A stretch of DNA of 20,417 bases from the NCBI GenBank assembly GCA_039185235.1, contig JBCDAS010000031.1:1-20417 (forward strand), in the 5' to 3' direction. The position numbers and the translations under genes were made by a program. The notes under the pieces were generated by a model that was not told where the DNA came from, searched no databases, and worked only from the letters and a program-made list of their open reading frames with translations. Below are positions 1 to 5,228 of the stretch, piece by piece. This stretch comes from Thermohalobaculum sp039185235. Its GTDB lineage: Bacteria; Pseudomonadota; Alphaproteobacteria; Rhodobacterales; Rhodobacteraceae. The first letter of the stretch is position 1; the number at the start of each line of letters is the position of its first letter.

Positions 1-822
1 ATGGAAGGCATGGATCGTGCGGCCTTTGATGGCCGCGACCGTGTTCTCGACGAAGCCACTTTCATTCAGCGTATCGGTGTGGATCATGACTTGGACATCC
101 ATCGCGTCCGCGACCGAGAGGCAGCAGTCGATAGCGCCCGGGGTGGTCCCCCAATCCTCGTGGAGCTTCAGCGCACAGGCGCCGCCACGGACCATCTCCT
201 CCAGCGCCGCTGGCTGGCTGGCATTGCCCTTGCCTGAGAGGCCGAAGTTGATTGGGAAGGCGTCGAGCGCCTGCAGCATCCGCCCGATATGCCAGGAGCC
301 AGGAGTGCAGGTCGTCGCTAGCGTCCCATGCGCGGGGCCCGTTCCGCCGCCCAGCAGGGTCGTGACACCGGAATGCAAAGCGTCATCGATCTGCTGTGGG
401 CAGATGAAGTGGATATGCGCGTCAAACCCGCCTGCCGTCAGGATTTTCCCCTCTCCCGCAATGGCTTCGGTGGAGGGGCCGATGATGATGTCAACGCCGG
501 GCTGGGTGTCCGGGTTGCCCGCCTTGCCGATCTTGGCGATCCGTCCATCACGCAGGCCCACATCCGCTTTGTAGATGCCCGTATGATCAAGGATCAGGGC
601 ATTGGTGATGACTGTATCCACGGCCCCCTCTGCGCGGGTCACTTGGCTCTGCCCCATCCCGTCACGGATGACCTTACCGCCGCCGAATTTCACTTCTTCT
701 CCATAGGTTGTGAGATCTTTCTCAACCTCGATGAAAAGCTCGGTATCGGCCAAGCGGACCTTGTCTCCGGTGGTCGGGCCGAACATGGCGGCATAGGCGG
801 GGCGGGCGATGGTGGCGGGCAT
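1..822 (-). CDS. ureC: Urease subunit alpha (partial; C-terminal part lies beyond the left edge)
   Basis: This is the catalytic urease subunit, which hydrolyses urea to ammonia and carbamate at a di-nickel centre in the cytoplasm. The frame is open from an ATG at 822 to base 1, giving the first 274 residues of a protein that is usually about 570 aa. The N terminus reads MPATIARPAYAAMFG, followed by the family's GPTTGD motif. Nickel-site residues are visible: H136 and H138 in FDAHIHF, the lysine that is carbamylated in the family (K219, in LKLHEDWG), H248, and H274 as the last codon of the window. These equal H134, H136, K217, H246 and H272 of Klebsiella urease with a constant offset of two, so there is no indel between them. 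It is the last of the operon's genes in view and starts 21 bases after the 53-aa membrane gene. Identification is certain; whether the missing half is intact cannot be seen. Confidence 0.98.
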   Translation of the reverse strand, partial: MPATIARPAYAAMFGPTTGDKVRLADTELFIEVEKDLTTYGEEVKFGGGKVIRDGMGQSQVTRAEGAVDTVITNALILDHTGIYKADVGLRDGRIAKIGKAGNPDTQPGVDIIIGPSTEAIAGEGKILTAGGFDAHIHFICPQQIDDALHSGVTTLLGGGTGPAHGTLATTCTPGSWHIGRMLQALDAFPINFGLSGKGNASQPAALEEMVRGGACALKLHEDWGTTPGAIDCCLSVADAMDVQVMIHTDTLNESGFVENTVAAIKGRTIHAFH

Positions 823-843
823 GGGCAGGCCTTTCCGGGCGGG

Positions 844-1005
844 TCAGGAGGAGGAGAACGGGTCGAAGATGATACCGAGGACAATCACCGAGAGCATGAC
901 CACAATCCAAGCCCAGAGGAGGCGGAAGAACCACTTCACAAAGAGCTGGGTGCCGCGGGATTTGTCCGAGAGGCGGACGGTCTTGCCATTGGTCGAAGAT
1001 TGCAT
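844..1005 (-). CDS. Small single-TM protein of 53 aa in the urease operon
   Basis: This short gene starts MQSSTNGKTVRLSDKSRG and ends with FDPFSSS. The basic N-terminal half (residues 1-28) is followed by one strongly hydrophobic helix at about residues 29-47, containing WAWIVVMLSV. A positively charged N-terminal side suggests a cytoplasmic N terminus and a short exported tail. The ATG comes one base after the TGA of the AhpD-like gene, and a GAGGA ribosome-binding sequence lies inside the end of that gene, so translation is probably coupled. ureC starts 21 bases downstream. I do not recognise a family. Its placement between coupled genes and its well-formed TM helix argue that it is real. 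A role in anchoring or in urea or nickel handling would be speculation. Confidence 0.7.
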   Translation of the reverse strand: MQSSTNGKTVRLSDKSRGTQLFVKWFFRLLWAWIVVMLSVIVLGIIFDPFSSS

Positions 1006-1006
1006 C

Positions 1007-1420
1007 TCAGTCCTCCCCAACTTTCACGATATCGTCCACGGGCACTTGCATGGCGGTTGCGACCGAGTTGCCGTAATGGGCCAGCGCCACGATCTCGAGG
1101 AACTCGCCATATTGGGCCTCGGTCATGCCTTGGCGGCGGGCGGCGGCGGTGTGGGTATGGGTGCAGTACTCGCAATTATTTGCAATGGAAACAGCGAGAT
1201 AGACCAGTTCCTTGGTGAGCGGATCGAGCCCGCCTTTCCGCCCCTCGGCCATCACCCGCTTCATCTGCGACCACATGGAGGCGAGCAGCGGAGGGTCATT
1301 CGCCACGATCCGCCAGACATTGTTGACGTAGTCGGTGTTCCGGGTCTTGCGGATATCGTCAAAGATCGCCGCTGCCTCGGGGCTCAGTTCATCATCGGTC
1401 AGGATGCGGTTGGTGGCCAT
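1007..1420 (-). CDS. Carboxymuconolactone decarboxylase / AhpD-like family protein
   Basis: This 137-aa all-helical protein belongs to the CMD/AhpD-like fold. Its core is E71-x11-C83-E-Y-C86-x3-H90, matching the AhpD catalytic pattern (Glu, CxxC, His). Only the histidine between the two cysteines of classical AhpD is missing; it is Tyr85 here. Proteins with this motif are often thiol peroxidase or reductase partners in peroxide defence, but many have unknown roles. The ATG at 1420 (start MATNRILTDD) fits the family N terminus better than longer starts that would reach back into the upstream gene. It begins 7 bases after the lipoprotein stop codon and ends one base before the next ATG, so it is co-transcribed with the urease genes. 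The family is clear; a role in urease biology is only suggested by position. Confidence 0.9.
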   Translation of the reverse strand: MATNRILTDDELSPEAAAIFDDIRKTRNTDYVNNVWRIVANDPPLLASMWSQMKRVMAEGRKGGLDPLTKELVYLAVSIANNCEYCTHTHTAAARRQGMTEAQYGEFLEIVALAHYGNSVATAMQVPVDDIVKVGED

Positions 1421-1427
1421 GATGGTC

Positions 1428-1838
1428 TCATTCAAAGCGGACGGTAACGGGAGTTGCGCGGCTGATCGCGCGTTGCCTGTCTTCGATGCTCTTGGTGGAG
1501 GCAAAGAGCGGCTTCAGGAGGCTATGGGGTTCCGGAGGATCTCCGAGATGGCCAGCCAAGTCAGAATCCCATTGAAAATCAGTAAGATGGAGCATTCTTT
1601 GCTTCAGGTCATTGCAGTCGAAAAGAAGATAGTACTCACTGCCAGTTTGCTGCGGGGTCGAGGTTCCTTGACAACGAATGGAGGGTTCGATTGTCATCTC
1701 CAGGGTGCAGCCTTTGAGGCAGAAACCGCCCGATTCTGAGCCCGAAAAAGCGACACTGCCATCGGCCGATTGCCCACTGAACTGAACGCCGGAGCAGCCA
1801 GCCAGTATAGAGACGGCGAGTGGCAGGAGAGCCCTCAT
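1428..1838 (-). CDS. Putative lipoprotein, 136 aa, inserted in the urease operon
   Basis: The N terminus (MRALLPLAVSILAGC) is a short lipoprotein signal with an LAGC lipobox, so the mature protein would begin at Cys15 and be anchored in the cell envelope. Four more cysteines follow at residues 40, 44, 56 and 75, which could pair after export. No known domain is recognised. The start overlaps the end of ureB in an ATGA, so it is translationally coupled to a urease structural gene. The central part of the gene is unusually poor in G+C: 54 of 120 bases in 1561-1680 are G or C (45%), against about 62-67% in neighbouring genes sampled. That suggests a recently acquired or fast-evolving gene. The frame and signal peptide are well supported; the function is unknown. 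Confidence 0.8.
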   Translation of the reverse strand: MRALLPLAVSILAGCSGVQFSGQSADGSVAFSGSESGGFCLKGCTLEMTIEPSIRCQGTSTPQQTGSEYYLLFDCNDLKQRMLHLTDFQWDSDLAGHLGDPPEPHSLLKPLFASTKSIEDRQRAISRATPVTVRFE

Positions 1839-2140
1839 AGATCGCCCATCACCGCCTGATTGAAGCCGAAGACCCTGCGGGCGCCGCTCAGAGGGATGAG
1901 TTGCACCTCTCGGCTCTGGCCCGGCTCGAAGCGCACGGCGGTGCCGGCGGGGATGTCGAGGCGGGTGCCTCTTGCGGCTGCTCGGTCGAAATCGAGGGCG
2001 CTGTTGGTCTCAGCAAAGTGGTAGTGGCTGCCGACTTGCACCGGGCGGTCGCCGGTATTGGCGACCATCAGGGTGATCGCTTTAGTGCCCTCGTTGAGGG
2101 TGATTTCGCCCTCGGCGCAGAGGATTTCTCCGGGGATCAT
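1835..2140 (-). CDS. ureB: Urease subunit beta
   Basis: At 101 aa this is the normal length of a separate bacterial beta subunit, a structural subunit of the (alpha-beta-gamma)3 urease. It starts MIPGEI and contains the family motifs GSHYHFAETN, LDFDR and the C-terminal GFN. The ATG at 2140 is preceded by a strong AGGAGG ribosome-binding site, five bases away. Its stop overlaps the start of the lipoprotein gene by four bases. It is separated from ureA by about 950 bases of accessory genes, whereas in many bacteria ureA and ureB are adjacent. The assignment is certain. Confidence 0.98.
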   Translation of the reverse strand: MIPGEILCAEGEITLNEGTKAITLMVANTGDRPVQVGSHYHFAETNSALDFDRAAARGTRLDIPAGTAVRFEPGQSREVQLIPLSGARRVFGFNQAVMGDL

Positions 2141-2154
2141 GAGGCCTCCTTTCG
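2132..2154 (-). promoter_or_regulatory. ureB translation start region, near-copy of the one at 2475-2498
   Basis: On the minus strand CGAAAGGAG precedes ureB, followed by five bases and ATGATC. The 71-aa gene has the same CGAAAGGAG, then six bases and ATGATC. The match extends across the ribosome-binding site and the first codons. It fixes the ureB start at 2140. Confidence 0.7.
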
Positions 2155-2271
2155 GGGGGCATTTTTCCGTAGGTTTTGCGTAGTTCTTTCGTAACTCTTT
2201 TTGTCGGCGGCGCGTTCGGCGGTTTTGGGGGCGAAAACGGTGATTTTCGCCCCTCTCAGACCCTCTCTCAT
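2137..2271 (-). CDS. Possible 44-aa basic protein between the 71-aa gene and ureB
   Basis: A 44-codon ORF (starting MREGLRGAKITVF) begins in an ATGA overlap with the stop of the 71-aa gene and ends in an ATGA overlap with the ureB start, exactly filling what would otherwise be a 128-base gap. The product would be very basic (nine Lys, Arg-rich C terminus), soluble and without cysteine. There is no clear ribosome-binding site of its own; translation would depend on coupling. Against it, the codon use is unlike the neighbours (three AGA, one CTA, one ACT, one AGT), and its 3' end contains the ureB ribosome-binding site. It may be a real small protein, or a leader whose translation opens the ureB start. 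The family is not recognised. Confidence 0.4.
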   Translation of the reverse strand: MREGLRGAKITVFAPKTAERAADKKSYERTTQNLRKNAPRKEAS

Positions 2272-2483
2272 GCTGCCGGTTCCGGGTCGGGTTCCGCGGC
2301 GGAGGGGTGCGCGTGGCGTCGTCCTGTGTCGCGGGAGAGGCAGCTGGCGCCGATCACAGCCCCCGCAACCAGAGCGCCTGTGCCGAGGGCTGCCGCGCCC
2401 AACATGGCCGTGCAGACGAGTTTCTTCTTCACCACCAGGGGCGCGATCAAGAGCGGCGCGATGGCCATTTTGGTGAGGATCAT
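2268..2483 (-). CDS. Small membrane protein, 71 aa, in the urease operon
   Basis: The chosen start (MILTKMAIAP) at 2483 has a strong AGGAG at 2490-2494, six bases upstream; a longer reading frame to 2600 would run through the preceding gene. There are two hydrophobic stretches, at about residues 6-18 and 22-48, separated by a KKK turn. The second is rich in Ala and Gly (GAAALGTGALVAG). The tail (49-71) is polar with a short RRHAH segment and Pro/Glu repeats. It could be a helical hairpin in the inner membrane or a signal-anchored protein. It is flanked by ATGA overlaps on both sides if the two neighbouring short ORFs are real. No family is recognised. The strong ribosome-binding site and TM pattern make it a likely real gene. 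Confidence 0.7.
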   Translation of the reverse strand: MILTKMAIAPLLIAPLVVKKKLVCTAMLGAAALGTGALVAGAVIGASCLSRDTGRRHAHPSAAEPDPEPAA

Positions 2484-2560
2484 GAGGGGCTCCTTTCGAA
2501 CTGAGTGCTGCGGGACGGCGCCCTTGGGCGCGCGGGTGATGGGGGGGCGAGATCGCTCAT
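2480..2560 (-). CDS. Possible 26-aa leader-like ORF
   Basis: This ORF (starts MSDLAPPSPARP) begins in an ATGA overlap with the stop of the 175-aa gene and ends in an ATGA overlap with the start of the 71-aa gene. It is rich in Pro, Ser and Arg and has no hydrophobic stretch. Its last codons contain the ribosome-binding site of the next gene. It may serve only to couple translation across this gap, or it may be chance; no protein function can be argued from the sequence. Confidence 0.25.
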   Translation of the reverse strand: MSDLAPPSPARPRAPSRSTQFERSPS

Positions 2561-3084
2561 GGGCTGGCCCCGGTTGGGTTTGTCGCGACCAAAAGCGCAT
2601 TCACGACCAGGGCGATCCCAACCGTGCCGAGGATGCTCCACCGCCAGAACCCGGCCGAGAGGCTGGAGAGCCGGTCGAGCTCGACACGCTGCTCCAGCCA
2701 GTCGCGGGTTTCGCTGGCGGGTTGGGGCAGAGTGCTGTTCTCGCGGATATGGGAGAGCATGTATTCCCAGCCACCGATCTCTGGGTCGGCATATTTCTTC
2801 TCGAAATGCGCGAGGTATGAGCCAACGGTTCGGATGCCTTTGCTGATCCGCGTGCTTTGCAGATAGCAGAGATAGGCGATCAGCGTTGGCAGCAGGAAAT
2901 TGAGCCGTGCCAGGAGGTCTGGAATGCTGCCACCCGTGGTGAGCAGCCAGGCATAGATCGCCACGATGGCCGAGGCGCCGAGCCGGTCTGTCAACCGCCG
3001 CTCGGTTTGGAGCGACATCATCTCGGTGCGGAGCGATTTGTACTCCTCGAGGTGGAACTCGAGATGGCGGGCGGTGTCGGACAC
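2557..3084 (-). CDS. Uncharacterised membrane protein, 175 aa, between ureA and ureB
   Basis: The protein starts at a GTG (3084), six bases after the ureA stop codon; no upstream in-frame start fits better. An N-terminal charged helix (residues 8-35, with EEYKSLRTEM) precedes a hydrophobic pair at about 36-52 and 58-77 (LNFLLPTLIAYLCYL). A soluble segment at 78-145 contains HFEKKYADPEIGGWEYML. A third TM helix lies at 147-168 (WSILGTVGIALVVNALL). It is thus probably an inner-membrane protein with three TM helices. The domain is not recognised, and the protein does not resemble the UreJ/HupE nickel permease or the UT/Yut urea channel. Co-transcription with ureA is evident from the spacing. A role in urea or nickel entry, or in membrane association of urease, is only a guess from context. 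Confidence 0.85.
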   Translation of the reverse strand: MSDTARHLEFHLEEYKSLRTEMMSLQTERRLTDRLGASAIVAIYAWLLTTGGSIPDLLARLNFLLPTLIAYLCYLQSTRISKGIRTVGSYLAHFEKKYADPEIGGWEYMLSHIRENSTLPQPASETRDWLEQRVELDRLSSLSAGFWRWSILGTVGIALVVNALLVATNPTGASP

Positions 3085-3090
3085 GGGCGG

Positions 3091-3393
3091 TCACCGGATG
3101 GGGTGGTGGACGGTCACAAGCTTGGTGCCGTCCGGGAAGGTGGCTTCGACTTGGACTTCATGGATCATGTCGGGGATGCCGGGCATGCATTGCTCGGCGG
3201 TGATGACACCCGCGCCCGCCTCCATCAGATCGGCGACGGAGCGGCCGTCGCGGGCGCCTTCGACCACGTAATCGGTGATCAGGGCGATCGCCTCGGGGTG
3301 GTTGAGTTTGACGCCCCGCTCGAGCCTGCCACGGGCGACCATGGCGGCGAGGGAGACGAGGAGCTTATCCTTTTCGCGGGGGGTGAGCTGCAT
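3091..3393 (-). CDS. ureA: Urease subunit gamma
   Basis: At exactly 100 aa this is a standard free-standing gamma subunit. It starts MQLTPREKDKLL and carries the family's RGLKLN-type segment (here RGVKLNHPEAIA), the EGARDGR motif and the C-terminal VTVHHPI. It assembles with UreB and UreC into the urease trimer. The start ATG overlaps the ureD stop by one base (TAATG), so translation is coupled and the weak ribosome-binding site upstream is not surprising. The 175-aa membrane gene follows six bases after its stop. Confidence 0.98.
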   Translation of the reverse strand: MQLTPREKDKLLVSLAAMVARGRLERGVKLNHPEAIALITDYVVEGARDGRSVADLMEAGAGVITAEQCMPGIPDMIHEVQVEATFPDGTKLVTVHHPIR

Positions 3394-4226
3394 TAGAGGG
3401 TCCAGACTTTGGGCAAGGGGGCGCCGCGCAGGAGCGTCAGCGCTGGGATCAGGAATTGGCGGAGGCTGTGGCTGTCGGGTGCTGTGAGCCGGGCGGCCAG
3501 GACACCGTCGCGGATCAGGCTGGCGCCAGCGGATTGTGGCAGGGTGGCGCGGAGCGGGGCGAGCAGGGCTTCGGCCTGTGGGCAGATCAGGGCCAGGCTG
3601 GCGAATGCGCGGTCGCCGTTGAGGAGGGCGGCGCGCGTGGTCGTCTCGGCCACATTGCCCTCGAGCCGGAGCGCGTCGGCATAGACCAGAGATCCGCCGC
3701 GGTGGATGCGCCATTGATCGGAGAATTGGACCTGTTCGAGCCGCTCGCCCATGGCGGCACGCCCGAGGATCACGGTTTCGACGGCGAGGAGGCGCGCGCT
3801 CTCGGCCATATCCACCGTGAAGCGGCGGGTGAGGTTGCAGCCGTCGAACAAGATCGTCTCTTGCGGGAGCCAGTCGATGCGGGCGTCCTGGGCGAGGGTG
3901 AGTTGGGTCTCGAGCCGCCCGGTCAGGCCCGGCTGGGCGCGGTAGGCGCGCTCGGCGGTCTGGGTCGAGAGGGTGAGGCTGGCGCCCGCCTCGGCCCCTG
4001 CCTGCCAGTGGAACCGGTCGCCGCCGGTGATCCCGCCGGCTGTGTTGAGGAAGATGGCCTGCAGGTCGGGCGTGTGGGTGCGGGGCAGGAGGATCTTGGC
4101 CGAGCCTTCTTGGCGCAGGCTCGCCAGCCGGTTGGCACAGCGCTTCCTGGCCGCCACGATCACGCCCGCGCCGCGCGCCCGTGGCTGGGCTGGGGTGTCG
4201 ATCACGCTCTCGATGTCACGGGCCAT
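3393..4226 (-). CDS. ureD: Urease accessory protein UreD
   Basis: UreD (UreH in some species) binds apo-urease and, with UreF and UreG, helps deliver nickel and CO2 to the active site. The 277-aa product has the diagnostic LNTAGGITGGDR segment at about residues 60-71. Further family motifs are TQTAERAY, the WLPQETILFDG motif and the LGRAAMGE segment. The ATG at 4226 is preceded by AGGAGA at a spacing of six. It is the first gene of the operon on the minus strand and overlaps ureA by one base. UreE, UreF and UreG are not in this window and would be expected beyond ureC. Confidence 0.97.
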   Translation of the reverse strand: MARDIESVIDTPAQPRARGAGVIVAARKRCANRLASLRQEGSAKILLPRTHTPDLQAIFLNTAGGITGGDRFHWQAGAEAGASLTLSTQTAERAYRAQPGLTGRLETQLTLAQDARIDWLPQETILFDGCNLTRRFTVDMAESARLLAVETVILGRAAMGERLEQVQFSDQWRIHRGGSLVYADALRLEGNVAETTTRAALLNGDRAFASLALICPQAEALLAPLRATLPQSAGASLIRDGVLAARLTAPDSHSLRQFLIPALTLLRGAPLPKVWTL

Positions 4227-4456
4227 CGGGGTCTCCTTGGTTAAAATTCTGCATGACCGGGGCGGGGCCGCAACAAGAAAGCGGCAAAGGGTTGCATTTC
4301 GGGGCGCGATTGCCGGGTGGAGAGGCAGTTTCGCGCCCTCCTGCCGGTTCTTTGGTCAGCTTCTTGGCGCATCGCCCGTGCATATCCGCCTTGCAGCCTT
4401 GACCCATGGTCTGGGGATGCGCGCATGGTATGGGTAGCGAAATCATGGAGCCTTTG
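4227..4456. promoter_or_regulatory. Divergent intergenic region between ureD and the BKACE gene
   Basis: These 230 bases must hold the urease operon promoter (minus strand) and probably that of the BKACE-aminotransferase operon (plus strand). A TTGACC at 4399-4404 could be a -35 element for the plus strand, but no good -10 follows at 16-18 bases. On the minus strand TTGCGG followed after 16 bases by CAGAAT is only a weak match. I saw no convincing NikR, NtrC or sigma-54 site. Confidence 0.5.
4302..4338 (-). other. Stem-loop in the urease leader region
   Basis: GGGCGCGA at 4302-4309 pairs with TCGCGCCC at 4331-4338 (8 bp). Inside it TGCC and GGCA can form a second short stem around a nine-base loop. 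It lies 76 bases before the ureD start, so it may be in the 5' leader of the urease transcript. There is no T-tract after it on either strand. Confidence 0.4.
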
Positions 4457-5224
4457 ATGAGAGAACCCCCGCGCGTGATGGTCTCGCCAACCGGGGCCAG
4501 GCGGCAGAAAAGCGACGTACCTGGGATCCCGCTGACCGTGCCCGAGATTGCGGCGGAGGCTGCGGCCTGCCAGCGGGCGGGGGCGGATGCGATCCATCTG
4601 CATGTGAGGGATGGCGCGGGCGCGCATAGCCTGGATGCTGGTCTCTATCGCGAGGCGATCGCGGCGGTGGAGACGGCGGCGGCGGGTTTGGAGATCCAGA
4701 TCACGACGGAGAGCGCGGGGCGTTTCGATGTCGCCGATCAGCTCCGCTGTCTTCGCGACGTGCAGCCTGCGCAGGCCAGCGCGGGGCTGCGCGAGATCCT
4801 GCGCGACCGGGCGCTGGCTGTGGAGTTCTACGGCTTCGCGGCCGAGGCTGGGATCCGGGTGCAGCATATCCTCTATGAGTTGGAGGACGTGGCGCGGTTG
4901 CGGGCGGCTTATGCTCAAGGTCTGATCGCGCCTGGGATGCGAGAGGCGATTTTCGTGCTTGGCAAATATGCACCGCCCACCACGGGTCTGCCGATCGACC
5001 TGGCGCCGCCTCTACAAGCGGCGGGTGATCTGGCGCTTGGCTGGATGGTCTGTGCCTTTGGTCCGCAAGAGCTCGCCTGCCTCACCGAGGCGATGCGCCA
5101 AGGCGGGCATGCCCGGGTGGGCTTTGAGAACAATATCCATCTGCCCGACGGGTCCGTTGCCGACAGCAACGCCCAATTGGTCGCTCTGGTGGCCGAGGCC
5201 CGGGCGAACCTCACCGAGGAGTGA
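4457..5224 (+). CDS. Beta-keto acid cleavage enzyme family protein (BKACE, DUF849)
   Basis: BKACE enzymes condense a beta-keto acid with acetyl-CoA and split it into acetoacetate and a CoA ester; the founding member, Kce, acts on 3-keto-5-aminohexanoate in lysine fermentation. The zinc-binding residues are present: H47 and H49 in IHLHVRD and E224 in GFENN. The N-terminal SPTGARRQKSD segment and the HSLD segment are also typical. At 255 aa it is at the short end of the family (usually about 270-310). I chose the ATG at 4457 because GGAG lies six bases before it; in-frame ATGs at 4406 and 4445 lack a site. It is followed after four bases by an aminotransferase, which points to breakdown of an amino compound. 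The family is sure; the substrate cannot be read from the sequence. Confidence 0.93.
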   Translation: MREPPRVMVSPTGARRQKSDVPGIPLTVPEIAAEAAACQRAGADAIHLHVRDGAGAHSLDAGLYREAIAAVETAAAGLEIQITTESAGRFDVADQLRCLRDVQPAQASAGLREILRDRALAVEFYGFAAEAGIRVQHILYELEDVARLRAAYAQGLIAPGMREAIFVLGKYAPPTTGLPIDLAPPLQAAGDLALGWMVCAFGPQELACLTEAMRQGGHARVGFENNIHLPDGSVADSNAQLVALVAEARANLTEE

Positions 5225-5228
5225 TCCC

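Noticed and set aside
2480..3094. A 204-codon minus-strand frame overlapping the 3-TM gene
   Set aside because: It is rich in Arg, Pro and His as expected of a shadow frame in G+C-rich DNA. The overlapping 175-aa frame has TM helices and sensible composition. Only its last 26 codons are kept as a weak ORF.
4355..4385. Possible sigma-54 promoter upstream of the BKACE gene (TTGGCGC)
   Set aside because: The GG and GC elements do not have the required ten bases between them.
4406..4456. Longer start for the BKACE protein (ATG at 4406 or 4445)
   Set aside because: Neither has a ribosome-binding site, the extra residues do not match the family, and GGAG precedes the ATG at 4457 at a good distance.
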